NCBI RefSeq assembly: GCF_030867145.1
Contig: NC_134421.1
Location: 32,077,979 to 32,141,978, forward strand
DNA from: Opisthocomus hoazin
Taxonomy: Eukaryota; Chordata; Aves; Opisthocomiformes; Opisthocomidae
Length of the DNA stretch: 64,000 bases
Direction of reading: 5' to 3'
Part shown: one piece after another, positions 9,139-21,000 of the stretch
Numbering within the stretch: position 1 is the first letter of the stretch
How the letters are laid out: the number at the start of each line of letters is the position of its first letter
The notes under the pieces: generated by a model
Seen by the model: only the letters and a program-made list of their open reading frames with translations
The model's database searches: none
What the model was told of the DNA's origin: nothing
Made by a program: the position numbers and the translations under genes

Positions 9139-12100
9139 AGGGGCCCTGCCTCCAGCCAGGTGGAGGAAAGGGACAACCGTGTCTATTGGACGGTGTGGAT
9201 TCGGTGGCCTGGCACGTCAGATCCACAAGAGTATAAAGCTCTAGTGGACACTGGTGCACAGTGTACTTTAATGCCATCAGAGTTCAAAGGGTCAGAGCCC
9301 ATTTGCATTTCGGGAGTGACAGGGGGGTCCCAAGAGCTGAGTGTACTGGAGGCTGAAGTGAGCCTCACTGGGCAGGACTGGCAGAAGCACCCCATTGTAA
9401 CTGGCCCCGAGGCTCCGTGCATCCTTGGGATAGACTATCTTAGGAGAGGCTATTTCAAGGACCCAAAGGGGTATCGGTGGGCTTTTGGCATAGCTGCTGT
9501 GGAGACGGAAGAAATTAAACAGCTGTCCATTTTGCCTGGTCTCTCGGAGGATCCTTCCGTTGTGGGGTTGCTGAGGGTTGAAGAACAACAGGTACCCATC
9601 GCGACCACAACGGTGCACCGGCGACAGTATCGTACCAACCAAGACTCCCTTCTCCCCATTCATCAGCTGATCCGTCAAGTGGAGCGTCAAGGAGTGATCA
9701 GCAAAACTCACTCACCCTTTAATAGTCCCATATGGCCAGTGAGAAAATCTACTGGAGAGTGGAGACTGACAATAGACTACCGTGGCCTGAATGAAGTCAC
9801 ACCACCGCTGAGTGCTGCCGTGCCAGACATGCTAGAACTTCAATATCAGCTGGAATCAAAGGCAGCCAAGTGGTATGCTACAATTGACATCGCTAATGCA
9901 TTCTTCTCCATCCCTTTGGCAGCAGAGTGCAGGCCACAGTTTGCTTTCACCTGGAGGGGCATCCAGTACACCTGGAATCGACTGCCCCAGGGGTGGAAAC
10001 ACAGTCCCACCATTTGCCATGGACTAATCCAGACTGCACTGGAAAAGGGTGAAGCCCCAGAACATCTGCAGTACATCGATGACATCATTATATGGGGCGA
10101 CACAGCGGAGGAAGTTTTTGAGAAAGGGGAGAAAATAGTTCAAATCCTTCTGAAAGCCGGTTTCGCCATTAAGCGAAGTAAAGTGAAGGGACCTGCTCAA
10201 GAGATCCAGTTTTTGGGAATAAAATGGCAGGATGGGCGCCGTCATATCCCAATGGATGTCATCAACAAAATAGCAGCTATGTCTCCACCAACCAGCAAAA
10301 AGGAAGCACAGACCTTCCTGGGTGTTGTGGGTTTTTGGAGGATGCACATCCCAAATTACAGCCAAATTGTGAGTCCTCTGTACCACGTGACCCAGAAGAA
10401 GAATGATTTTGAATGGGGCCCTGAGCAACGACAGGCATTTGAACAGATTAAACGGGAGATAGTTCATGCCGTAGCCCTTGGTCCAGTCTGGTCAGGGCAA
10501 GATGTTAAAAACGTGCTCTACACCGCAGCCGGGGAGAATGGCCCAACCTGGAGTCTCTGGCAGAAAGCACCAGGGGAGACTCGAGGTCGACCCCTGGGGT
10601 TCTGGAGCCGGGGATACAAAGGATCCGAGGCCCGCTATACTCCCACTGAAAAAGAGATTCTGGCAGCATATGAAGGCGTTCGAGCTGCTTCAGAAGTGGT
10701 CGGCACTGAAGCACAGCTCCTCCTAGCACCACGATTGCCGGTCCTGGGCTGGATGTTCAAAGAGAGGGTCCCCTCTACGCATCATGCCACCAATGCTACG
10801 TGGAGTAAGTGGGTCGCTCTGATCACCCAGCGTGCCCGAATGGGAAACCCCAGTCGCCCAGGAATTCTGGAGGTAATCATGGACTGGCCAGAAGGCAAAG
10901 ATTTTGGAGCATCGCCAGAGGAGGAGGTGACACGTGCTGAAGAGGCCCCACTGTATAACCAGCTGCCAGAAGATAAGAAACAGTATGCCCTGTTCACGGA
11001 TGGGTCCTGTCGCATTGTGGGGAAGCAGCGGAGGTGGAAGGCTGCTGTATGGAGCCCTACACAACAAGTCGCGGAAACTGCCGAGGGAGAAGGTGAGTCC
11101 AGCCACTTTGCAGAGGTGAAAGCCATCCAGCTGGCTTTAGACATTGCCAGTCGAGAGAAGTGGCCAGTGCTCTATCTTTACACCGACTCTTGGATGGTGG
11201 CCAATGCCTTGTGGGGATGGCTGCAGCAATGGAAGAAGAACAACTGGCAGCGCAGAGGCAAACCTATCTGGGCTGCCCCATTGTGGCAAGATATTGCTGC
11301 CCGGCTAGAGCAGTTGGCTGTAAAAGTCCGTCACGTGGACGCCCACGTCCCTAAGAGTCGGGCCACTGAAGAACATCAAAACAACCACCAGGTAGATCAG
11401 GCTGCTAAGATTGAAGTGGCTCAGGTGGATCTGGACTGGCAACATAAGGGTGAACTGTTTATAGCTCGGTGGGCCCATGACACCTCGGGCCACCAAGGAA
11501 GAGACGCGACATACAGATGGGCTCGTGACCGAGGGGTGGACTTGACCATGGACACTATTGCACAGGTTATCCATGAATGTGAGACATGCGCTGCAATCAA
11601 GCAAGCCAAGCGGGTAAAGCCTCAGTGGTATGGAGGACGATGGCTAAAATATAAATATGGGGAGGCTTGGCAGATTGACTACATCACACTGCCACAAACC
11701 CGCCAAGGCAAGCGCTATGTACTCACAATGGTGGAGGCCACCACCGGATGGCTGGAAACCTACCCTGTGCCCCATGCCACCGCCCAGAATACCATCCTGG
11801 GCCTGGAAAAACAAGTCCTGTGGCGACATGGCACCCCCGAAAGAATCGAGTCAGACAACGGGACTCACTTTCGCAACAGCCTCATAGACACCTGGGCCAA
11901 AGAACACGGTATTGAGTGGGTGTATCACATCCCCTACCATGCACCAGCCTCGGGAAAGATCGAACGTTACAATGGGCTGCTAAAAACCACTTTGAGGGCA
12001 ATGGGGGGTGGGACTTTCAAAAATTGGGATACCCATTTAGCAAAGGCCACCTGGTTGGTTAACACCAGAGGGTCCACCAACCGGGCTGGTCCTGCCCAGT

Positions 12101-12324
12101 CAAAACCTCAGTGCCCCGTAGAAGGGGATAAAGTCCCTGTAGTGCACATGCGGAACATGTTAGGGAAGACGGTTTGGGTTAGTCCTGCCTCGGGCAAAGG
12201 CAAGCCCGTCCGCGGGATTGCCTTTGCTCAAGGACCTGGGTGTACCTGGTGGGTAATGCGGAAGGATGGAGAAGTCCGATGTGTACCTCATGGGGATTTA
12301 ATTTTGGGTGAGAATAGTCCATAA
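9139..12324 (+). CDS. pol: ERVL-like Pol: protease, reverse transcriptase, RNase H, integrase
   Basis: The frame stays open for 1,061 codons after the amber stop. There is no ATG at its head, so it is likely made as a Gag-Pol readthrough product. Residue numbers count from the GTG at 9160. Protease: DTGA at 30-33 with a later ILGIDYL (88-94). Reverse transcriptase: TIDYRGLN (204-211), Asp243 of motif A, LPQGWKHSP (275-283) and YIDD (305-308), the polymerase active site. RNase H: FTDGS (Asp614), Glu652, Asp676 of YTDS and Asp746. Integrase: a zinc-binding HHCC (His773, His778, Cys807, Cys810), then the DDE triad Asp840, Asp899 and Glu935 with a 35-residue spacing. All catalytic residues I looked for are present and there is no frameshift, so the enzyme may still be functional. 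The frame ends about 115 residues after the DDE core. No dUTPase domain follows. Confidence 0.93.
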   Translation, partial: RGPASSQVEERDNRVYWTVWIRWPGTSDPQEYKALVDTGAQCTLMPSEFKGSEPICISGVTGGSQELSVLEAEVSLTGQDWQKHPIVTGPEAPCILGIDYLRRGYFKDPKGYRWAFGIAAVETEEIKQLSILPGLSEDPSVVGLLRVEEQQVPIATTTVHRRQYRTNQDSLLPIHQLIRQVERQGVISKTHSPFNSPIWPVRKSTGEWRLTIDYRGLNEVTPPLSAAVPDMLELQYQLESKAAKWYATIDIANAFFSIPLAAECRPQFAFTWRGIQYTWNRLPQGWKHSPTICHGLIQTALEKGEAPEHLQYIDDIIIWGDTAEEVFEKGEKIVQILLKAGFAIKRSKVKGPAQEIQFLGIKWQDGRRHIPMDVINKIAAMSPPTSKKEAQTFLGVVGFWRMHIPNYSQIVSPLYHVTQKKNDFEWGPEQRQAFEQIKREIVHAVALGPVWSGQDVKNVLYTAAGENGPTWSLWQKAPGETRGRPLGFWSRGYKGSEARYTPTEKEILAAYEGVRAASEVVGTEAQLLLAPRLPVLGWMFKERVPSTHHATNATWSKWVALITQRARMGNPSRPGILEVIMDWPEGKDFGASPEEEVTRAEEAPLYNQLPEDKKQYALFTDGSCRIVGKQRRWKAAVWSPTQQVAETAEGEGESSHFAEVKAIQLALDIASREKWPVLYLYTDSWMVANALWGWLQQWKKNNWQRRGKPIWAAPLWQDIAARLEQLAVKVRHVDAHVPKSRATEEHQNNHQVDQAAKIEVAQVDLDWQHKGELFIARWAHDTSGHQGRDATYRWARDRGVDLTMDTIAQVIHECETCAAIKQAKRVKPQWYGGRWLKYKYGEAWQIDYITLPQTRQGKRYVLTMVEATTGWLETYPVPHATAQNTILGLEKQVLWRHGTPERIESDNGTHFRNSLIDTWAKEHGIEWVYHIPYHAPASGKIERYNGLLKTTLRAMGGGTFKNWDTHLAKATWLVNTRGSTNRAGPAQSKPQCPVEGDKVPVVHMRNMLGKTVWVSPASGKGKPVRGIAFAQGPGCTWWVMRKDGEVRCVPHGDLILGENSP

Positions 12325-12798
12325 ATAAATTGTATAAAGTTAGTTGTTAAATAACCCTGTCACTGTCTGTTATCACTGTTATAATTGTTATATTTTGTAC
12401 CAGTAGTAGCATAGTAAGAATTCTCCAGATTAAAGAAGGATGGACTTTTTCGATGAAAACCTAGCAGAGCACAGCAATGATGGAACTGGACCTGGTTTTC
12501 AACAACTGGCATCCAGCAACTTCATCAAGATCAACATCTCCTGCAGACTGTGGGCATGGGCTGCACCAGATACATCAGCCGTGAGCTCCGGATGCAGCAA
12601 GTGACCGCCCATCACCACACATCACCTCCCCTGCCACGGAAGACCGTAACGACAGATGGAGCCCGAAGTCATGGATTAAATGAACTCAACGGACACTTTA
12701 GAGTGATGATCCATAGACTAAGGGAATGATATCTGGAGACAGGAGAAGTGGTGGTGATCGACCGGACAATGGGGGACCTGGGCATGACGTAGATGGTA
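12325..12798 (+). other. Short 3' internal region of the provirus, no env
   Basis: These 474 bases lie between the pol stop and the purine-rich tract. No open frame of envelope or dUTPase type is present. Short Met-initiated pieces (for example around 12439) stop quickly. Loss or primary absence of env is the rule in ERVL elements, which spread inside the cell. Confidence 0.8.
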
Positions 12799-12817
12799 TG
12801 GAATAAGGGGTGGATAG
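12799..12817 (+). promoter_or_regulatory. Polypurine-tract-like sequence before the 3' LTR
   Basis: The bases just before the 3' LTR are purine-dominated (GGAATAAGGGGTGGATAG) but broken by T residues. The position fits the plus-strand primer of a retrovirus, yet the tract is weaker than usual. Confidence 0.5.
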
Positions 12818-13228
12818 TGTCCTGGGTTTGGCCAGAACAGGGTTAATTTTCACCGGAATCCAGGAAGGGGCACAGCCGGCGGGTGGGGGCTGACCCCACC
12901 TGGCCATACAGAGCCCGGTATTCCATACCATGTGACGTCACGCTGGGTTCCGGTGGAGGGGGCGGTGCGGCGGGAAGGCTCTCGCGGCTTGGGCGGGCGC
13001 AGCGCCGGTCCGGTTTCGGGAGAGCGGCTGTTGTACGGTTCGTGGTTGTGTTTTCTCCTTATTTGTATCGTTGTTGTTCCTGTTTCCCTCTGTTTGCTGT
13101 TCTGTTAAACTGCCCTTATCCCGACCCACCAGTTTCTGCCTCTTTCTTTCCATTCTCCTCCGCACGCCGGCGGGGGGAGGGGCGGCCGCGTGGCGCTTTT
13201 GTTGCCGGCGGCAGCCGAAACCAAAACA
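12818..13228 (+). repeat. 3' LTR of the ERVL-like provirus
   Basis: This 411-bp direct repeat of 6604-7014 begins TGTCCTGGG and ends CCAAAACA. By eye it differs from the 5' LTR at five sites: a G/A in the G-run, A/G in GGTCC(A/G)GTTT, A/T in TTTTC(A/T)CC, A/G in GGGGC(A/G)GCC and G/A six bases from the end. The CRE palindrome is kept at 12933-12940. An apparent 222-codon frame that starts at 12883 only runs through the LTR into flanking DNA and is not a gene. Confidence 0.95.
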
Positions 13229-13233
13229 CTTGT
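13229..13233 (+). repeat. Target site duplication, right copy (CTTGT)
   Basis: CTTGT follows the CA end of the 3' LTR and matches 6599-6603 exactly. Confidence 0.92.
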
Positions 13234-16200
13234 AGAAGAGCTATAAATATGTACTCCACACTGGCAGCCTCACTTTGTCTGTTAGGACAGCAGAAGACAA
13301 CCACTGTTACACTTCATAAACCCTCTACAGGAAGGGGATTCTTTCTGATCCTGCATAACTACCAACCTACCTCTTCTTTTCCACTGTTGAATTTAAGGCC
13401 ACGGGTGTTTCACAGGCAGAAATGTAAAAGTAATGACACATCACTGAAGTCAGACAGAAAAAAAAATTATTTCAGTTTCTTTGGACTTTCATACTTGCAC
13501 ATTTCTGAATTCTTTTATTTTGAGGGAGGTGCATTGTGCTGTCTGCCTTAACAGGAATTGTACTCAAAACAGCCTTTCAGTAGACTGTAAGTTCTTCAAT
13601 AGGCAATTTTAAGTTCTTGAACTTCCTGTTAGGAGTTACAGGAATTTTGCACCTTAGGTTAAGCAAATTCCTTAAAATGGTGTTGCAGTGGTAGGTGTTT
13701 CACGTGCAAAACATGGAATCTTTCCATATTGTGCGTATTGTGCTTATTTTCTCATAAAAGTATTAATGATGACAGGCTTCCATCTATCAGACTAAGCAAC
13801 AACAATTTGTAGCTTGTTACACTATGATATGAAGATATAAAGCTCCATCCTTTTCAAAATACCAGCTTTCCTTCTCAGTTTTTATTAAGCTAAAGAAAAG
13901 AAAAATAAATACTAAGAGATTAAATGAATAATTTTACACACTATTACAGCCTGAAAGGATGAAAGTCTAGTTTCATTGCTGATGTGTTTCTTAGCAGAAT
14001 TTACTGAGTTCTATTAATTAAAGACATCATTTTCTGCAGTCAGGGGTAAGGGGTGAATTCGCACATATTTGCATAAGGAAATTTCGAGCTGCTTTGTCTC
14101 ACTGAAAAAAATATATGCAGAAGAAATTCTCAGTACTTGCAAAGGAATGAGTTTATCTGTACTTTGCTATACTGAAGGATTTTGCAAAGTGTCTTCACAT
14201 TATAATAAGTCTCAAAATCAAAAAGCTTATAAGATGATATAAGGAATTTTAGGGCATTTAAACTAAGCAGTAGAAGAAATTTCAAAACATCAAAGCAAGG
14301 AGCTTTTATAATGTGCTGCTGCTTTATTTCCTTTGTTGTCTTTATGTCAATATTTTAATTTAATAGTTAAGATATATGATCAAAGTTTTAGATAGTCCAA
14401 AAAGACATCATGTATGTTCATTTTATAACTTGATTTTATGAAAAATATTATTACAGCCAGATCTACTATCTGAACTGCTATTTCAGTGCACCTATGTCCG
14501 AACACAGCTCATTCCATTGCAAATGAGTTTTCACTATATTTGCTGGCAGCTGTGTGCTTCTCTTGGCTTTTAAAACTGTTAGGGATAGATAATCTGGACA
14601 TAGCTATAACAAAAATATAGAACAGGAGACATGCTGAAACATAAAATGAGTCTTTGCTATCATGGAGAATATTGTACGCAAGAACCATGGATAAAATAGG
14701 TTATGAAAGCAGAGATACATGTTCACTTTAACAAGAATAGTAACATCATCAGTAATTAGTATTTCTGGTGGATAATTTTACAGGTCCAGAACATGGGGGT
14801 ATTTTGTTGTGCTGTATACACCTGTACTGCTTGAAGCAAATATTGTCTTAGCAACAGTCCAACACAGAAGATAGTTTAAAAAATATCAAGACACAAATAG
14901 AATACAATCAGTATTCAGCTCCCAGCAATCTGTTTAGCAGCATAGCCCTATACTGCTAGGAGAATAGCTCTCCATTTCCAGTGTTAGGTAATTGTCCTGT
15001 GTCAACTTTTCTAATAATAGATTCTATTTAGCCGTTTCTTCTGTCATTGTTGTGGCAAGGGTTAATATTGCAAGATTCAACAATCTAGAAGTCACTCAAA
15101 AGTAATCTCTTTGTTTCCTGATACTGCTTCATCATCAATGATACCTATGTAAATGGTTCCTTCTAATTTTGGAGATAACTGTGTACATATATTTTGTACA
15201 AGCTTACGTGACGCAGCTAACGCCAAGTTCTCACACAGTTATGCAGTTATGCCTACTGCCTGTTCTGGAGGAAATATTTCCATTAAATATGCCAGGCTTC
15301 AGCTTATTTTTGGAAGTTTTCAATCAGTAAGGATCAGGACATCTAACACTTCTGGGGCTGTTCCAACAGCGCTGAAAGATGACAAAACAGGAACCAGCAT
15401 GTCGCAGCATTAGGCACTTAAACAAGTCAAGAGAACGGACCTCCTCCTAATGGTTGTCATAGAGCAGCAACTATATCCTGATCTCTGTCTTTGTTTTTCT
15501 AGAAATATTATAGTGAATGTAGGAAGACCAGCCATTTGATTTAGCAAACTGAGAGACATGACTAAAATTCTGCTGAACTGAAATCATACTGTCCCTTTCA
15601 GACATTTTTCCGGGCTCTGCATCTTTTTCAAGGTTACCCAAGGAATCATACCTCTGATGAAATGAGCCTTCATCCAAGTGTAACATTTTGAACTTACATT
15701 ATGTGGTGGCTTCCCATCCCCATAAAAGCTGTCGACACATTTTCAAATCTTAAATGTTTCCAGCCACAAGTTTGGATTCTGGCAACCCCGTAAGTAAAAT
15801 AACTACATGGCTAGGAGTTTTTCTGCAGCTTGCAATAGTGAAAAGGGATAGCTACATTAGGAAATGCATGGTAATAAAACCCTTTAAGCCACCATTTCAT
15901 TTGAATCACAAATTGTGAGAGTTCCTGCCTGTTTGTGAGGTCCACAGTGTACATATTTTGTAAGCAGGAAGTAGAACTTCGTTGAAAATTATTTTCTTGT
16001 TCCTTGAGCATTCTTTTTTTTTTCTGCTCTGCCTTTGAATGAATTGGAGATATTTCTTATTCTCACTAAAAACCAAATGAAGTTAGAGACTCAGACTGAA
16101 GTCATTCTTTCTGCTGTATTGCAGAGGCTTCCTAAATATTAAGCTATAAACATTATCTCATTGTATCTGTTCAATTTAAATATACTTATTTGTGAAAAAA

Positions 16201-16494
16201 CAAGTATTTATTTTAGAAGAGAATTAAAGAAACAGTATAAAAGAATACAAATATTTTTCTGGGAGGTGAGAAACATGTTCTATAGTTGGCATCAAACTGA
16301 AGAAATCTAAGGGAAGTCTCCTATTCATCTGAGTCTTCTTGATCAGAAATCTCATTTTCATTTGAGAATCCATCTCCTAGAGCTTTGTCAAATCAGCTGC
16401 TTCCCAAAAATAATTTCATTATTTGATGGGTAGTTCTACTGATAAAACACGGTAAATATGCTTATAGCACAAAGTAAGAGTCCCTGAGTCACCT
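13234..16494. other. AT-rich DNA, no gene seen
   Basis: No supported coding sequence is present; the longest open frames, such as the 86 codons at 15153, resemble nothing I know. There are no CR1 tails or LTR ends. A poly(T) run lies near 16013-16022. Confidence 0.55.
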
Positions 16495-16499
16495 GGTTC

Positions 16500-17575
16500 T
16501 GTGGTGGGCTGACCCTGGCTGGATGCCAGGTGCCCACCAAAGCCACTCTATCACTCCCCTCCACAGCTGGACATGGGAGAGAAAATCTAGTGAAAGGCTC
16601 ATGGTTCAAGGACAAGCAGACATCACTCACCCATTGCCATCACAGGCAAAACAGACTTGACTGGGGGAAATTATCTTAATTTATCACCAATCAAATTGGA
16701 GCAGGATAATGGAAAAATAAAACCAAACCTTAAAAACACTTTCCCCCCACCCGTCCCTTCTTTCCAGGCTCAACTTTACTCCTGAATTCTCTACTACTTC
16801 TCCTGCACGGCATGGGTGACAGAGAATGGCGGTTGCGGTCAGTTCATCACATGTTGTTTCTGCCACTCCTTCCTACTCAGGGGGACGACTCCTCACACTC
16901 TGCCCCTGCTCCAGTGTGAGGTCCCTTCCACAGGAGACAGGCCTCCATGAACTTCTCCAGTGTGAGTCCTTCCCACAGGGTGCAGTCCTTCAGGAATAGA
17001 CTGCTGCAGCATGGATCCCCCACAGGGTCACAAGTCCTGCCAACAAAGCTGCGTGGGCTCCTCTCTCCACGGGTCCACAGGTCCTGGCAGGACCCTGCTC
17101 CAGCATGGGCTCTCCATGGGGTCACAGCCTCCTTTGGGCACCCACCTGCTCCAGCATGGGGTCCTCCATGGGCTGCTCCACCATGGGGCTCGAAGGGGTG
17201 CAGGGGCACAGCCTGCCTCACTGTGGTCTTCACCACAGGCTGCAGGGACATCTCTTCTCTGGTGCCTGGACTTCCTCTTGCCCCTGCTTCTTCACTGACC
17301 TTAGTGTCTGCAGAGTTATTTCTCCCACATATTCTCACTCATCACTTGGGCTGCAGTTGCTCTCTTGCAGGTTTTTTCCCCTTAACTATGTTATCCCAGA
17401 GGCACTACCACCATTGCTCACGGACTCACCCCTTGGCCAGCAGCGGGCGGGTCCATCTTGGATGTAGCTGGCACTGGCTCTATCAGACATGAGGGAAGCT
17501 TCCAGCAGCTTCTCACAGAAGTCACCCCTGTCACCTTCCCCAGCTCCCAAAACCTTGCCACGCAAACCCAATACA
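16500..17575 (-). mobile_element. Solo LTR (about 1.08 kb), minus orientation
   Basis: On the + strand the element runs from TGTGGTGGGCTGACC to CGCAAACCCAATACA, and the bases GTTC stand directly on each side (16496-16499 and 17576-17579), which suggests a 4-bp target duplication. Read on the - strand it begins TGTATTGGGTTTGCGTGG and ends with GTCAGCCCACCACA. The interior contains repeated short units built around CATGCTGGAGCAG or its variants (about 17085-17180), giving a GC-rich stretch with spurious open frames on both strands. The relative at 27991-28890 is in the opposite orientation. No internal retroviral genes adjoin it, so it is a solo LTR. The family name is not certain. Confidence 0.82.
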
Positions 17576-17959
17576 GTTCCTTTATGGGTTTATAGCTAAA
17601 TAAATCTCTTGTCGGTTCCTTTTTGCAAGTGAAATATCGTCAGGATGTTGAACTCTTTTTGTGAATGACCTTAACCGTTTATTTGCATAGTGTAGTAAAG
17701 AACATGACAAACTTTACACCTGATTCTTAAGTGCTGTGTACTGAACAGAAAAGCTAATAGAAACTTCGATACAAGAACTTTCAATAAATAAAAAACAGAA
17801 TAACTTCAGAAAAATATTCATGTGATGACTACCTTCTTTTTTTAAAAGGTAAATACATCAATTACCATATTTTTAGTCAGAATCAGTCTAGCTTCAGGTT
17901 TCAAACAATGCTTTTATTACTTTACAGAAAGTAACTGTCAGAGTATTTTTGTCCAGATA

Positions 17960-18090
17960 AATATCTGTGGACAGTAATCAAGTCACCTATTAGTCTTCTC
18001 TGGAACAAACGAAATAGCAAACTGAGATTATTGAATGTATTATTGTATAATGCATTTCTCAGACCTTCTTGGAAGGTTATCTTTATGTCA
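17960..18090 (-). mobile_element. Ancient CR1-type LINE fragment, minus orientation
   Basis: The stretch AGTAATCAAGTCACCTATT and what follows (AGTCTTCTCTGG, AAACTGAGATTATTGAATG) reads like the antisense of the C-terminal ORF2 region of old CR1/L3-type LINEs. It is strongly decayed, and the boundaries are approximate. Confidence 0.45.
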
Positions 18091-18099
18091 TCATATGTT

Positions 18100-21000
18100 T
18101 TAAAAATCAGGCATTGTAAAAGATGCTGTCTCTGCTGGATATCCAGCTACTTTTACAGCTAAACATGTTTTCATTTGTTTTTTTTTATTTGTGGCTCTCA
18201 GTGTTCCAGAAAAGAAATAAAAAGCCCTTTTTCTCTGAAACACGGCATCACATTACAAATCAATCTTAAATTAGTTCTCTCTCACTATCTTTAGGTCCTT
18301 CTCAGTATTTTTTTAACTTTGCATTTCTTCTGAACTGGAAAGCTATTTCAATCTTGAAATTCAGGAATAAATTGAAAGTAAAAATATATGCAGAAATTTT
18401 TTGTTCAAAATTTTCTTTTTAATATTTCTCAGAATAACAACAGTGAGGTAAAAATGCCACTTTTGTTGTATTTCTTAATGCTAATGCTCTCTTACATATG
18501 AGATTCTGATACGTGGATCTTTAAATTTTCACTTGGTCCAAAGGAAATTCATGATTTTCTTTTAATGCTAGTTTTTAAAAATTCAGGCTGCATTGCAAGA
18601 AATCCCACAAAAGACAGAATCTTAAACAAATGTAGAGCGGCATCACATCTCTGCCAGTAGATATAAATTCAAGTCCATTCTCTGTGTAGGTCTAGCCTGC
18701 GTGTAAGGAGTCCTCTCCACTCTTCATACGTGCTGTGCTGGGCACCCCAGCTGCCCCCTTTCCCGAGACTCAGTGGTCACTGGGCAGCCATGCATTTCCT
18801 GCTAAAATTGTGTAGTAAGTACAGAATTGGCTATTGCTCCAATTCCAAAAGGAGATACTCCTTCCGTCCTTCCACTCCAGCATAGCATCCCAGTGGTAAA
18901 TACTAAAGAAATGCTGTCTCATGGGATGTGAGCTAGGTGGGTGCAGACAATCTTCTGCCACTCCATCAATGATGATATTGAGCTAACAACAGGGTATGTA
19001 TGGACAAAGTTTCAAGCGTAAATGCCTTATTTAAGAGAAAATCATAGCAATTTTTCCTAAAATTACCTAATGAAAATTAGCATAGAATACATAGAATGGT
19101 TATCTTTTTATTTGACTAATAATTTACAGAAAAAAAAATACTGTAGCTGAATTTTTTTTGAGGTAAAAAAGGTAGTATAACGTAGTAAGGTAATTGTACA
19201 CAATACGAAGGGCCTTTGCAGTAAAATAATCTATGTGAATGGTTGTGTTTTGAGTGCTACACATGTTTTCCACTGCTTGCTAGTTAGTAACTAGCCCTTT
19301 CTGCTATTTTTGTTACATGATTAAAATTTGAAGGCTTGTAGGAATACTAGAAAAGGATACAAAAAGGAGCATTTTATCTGAAGAGATAACCAAGTTATAA
19401 TAAAATACCTGATTATTCTACATCTGCCCTTCTTATTCACGCACTGCTGGTGGTTAAAGACAGGTTTTAAATAACAGCAAAGGAATTGATATATATAGCA
19501 GTTTATAAAGTAACAATATGGTTATACAGCAACTATATAAGCAAATTTGAAAGCAACTGTGCATTCACGTTCTATCTTGAACATGAAGAGTCAACACATT
19601 CAATATGGTCTCCAAAATGAATGCTTACGATTTTTGTTCATGGAAGTATTCCAATTTCTCTTCAGCTGAGATACCAACATCATCTTATGCCCAAACTGGT
19701 AAGTACGGATACCTTAAAGGTTCTGTGACTTCCTCTGACAAATGATTGCTTGGGCAGAAAATTATGAATGCAAATCCAGGAGACATCTTTCAGCCTTTGA
19801 AAGCAAAAAACACTGGTCAGGGAACTGGTGTTTCTTCTCATTTTTATATGAATTCCAAGAAATGATTCCTTCCTCTGGAAAGCCTTTCTGAGATCAAGAG
19901 TTCCCATCACTTCTTTAAAAACTATTCTTCTTGTATTTGCAGTTTAAAATCTGATCTCAGCTTCTTAATATATCCTGACATTTTCCCATGGGTAAGTAGT
20001 AGGAAACATTATATGCCTCAGAAGAATGTGAGGATAAGGCTGATCAAAAACAATAATATTCTAATAAAAATTATTACAAAAATTGGACAAATGCATCCCT
20101 TTTACAGGCTCATTCACATTGCAGAAATCAGAAAAACTTTGATATTTAAGACTTGATTGATGAACACTTTCAAATACGGTTGACTGTCTCTTGGTAGAAG
20201 CTCTGCTACACAATTCCTTTGGACAAGTTTTTCATTATCTGAATTGAAGTGTAACCGGGCACTGAAACATGCTTAATGCGTTGGAGACTTTCCTGCTGAA
20301 GGAAGGTTTTGGCCCCTAATATTCACTGATGTACAGTACACACAGCATTTCCTGTGATGCAAGTTTCCCTTAAAAAAAGATCTGTAGTGGGCACCCATAA
20401 AGATCATGTCAGAAATGACTGCTGGGTAGGGTTAACTGACTTGGAGATGTCTGCATTTGAGGTAGTCACTTCCTTTGTAATCAGGGGAGGTCAGCTAGTC
20501 AATATATTCAGTGGAGTCTAGAGCACAGTCCACCTATTTCTACGTGCACCCTCACTGTTCAGGACTCCAAACAACCTACAAGGAGGGATTGAGGGAACTG
20601 AGCTTGTTTAGTCGAATGGAGAATATGCTGAGGATGTAACACCTTCAGAGGAACTGCAAAGATAGCAGAAACAAACACACCTCAGCAGTGGCAGGCAATA
20701 TAGTAAGGAGGAATCAGCGGCCACAGTTTGATGAAACAATGGTTTGTGCAGTGTTTAGCTGGAGATATAGGTAAGAAGATGATGGAACAGGCAACTAAAC
20801 AGAAGACAAGACAAACATGTTTTCTGGGGATCAACAAGGCTGCTAAATGATGCAACAACATATATGTCAACTCTTCCTAGGAGAAGAGTTTACCTGCCCC
20901 TTTGTAGCAAAGAATCTTATGCTGAGAGCCCCAGCCTTGAAAAAGAATTTCCATTTTTCTCTTTCCAAGTGTAACAGACAGAAAACAATGTGACATCCTG

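Larger units (their letters stand above)
6604..13228 (+). mobile_element. Full-length ERVL-like endogenous retrovirus (provirus)
   Basis: This is a complete provirus of 6,625 bp: 5' LTR, primer binding site, gag, pol, a short 3' non-coding region, a purine-rich tract and a 3' LTR, flanked by a perfect 5-bp duplication. The two LTRs are both 411 bp and differ at five positions by eye (about 1.2%), so the insertion is fairly recent. Pol has the order protease, reverse transcriptase, RNase H, integrase, and its sequence looks to me most like the ERVL (class III, spumavirus-related) group. There is no env and no recognisable dUTPase after integrase, although dUTPase is known in mammalian ERV-L. 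The only visible breaks in the 5.2-kb reading frame are a TGA within gag and a TAG at the gag-pol boundary, all in one phase. The ERVL placement is from memory of the family and was not tested by a search. Confidence 0.93.

Noticed and set aside
12883..13551. A 222-codon open frame beginning in the 3' LTR
   Set aside because: It runs through the LTR and across the insertion boundary into flanking DNA. The same LTR frame appears at 6669 with a different ending, so it is an accident of the LTR composition.
16877..17571. Several open frames of 95-181 codons on both strands
   Set aside because: They lie in the GC-rich repeated part of a solo LTR, overlap on both strands and have low-complexity Pro/Gly/Leu content without a domain.
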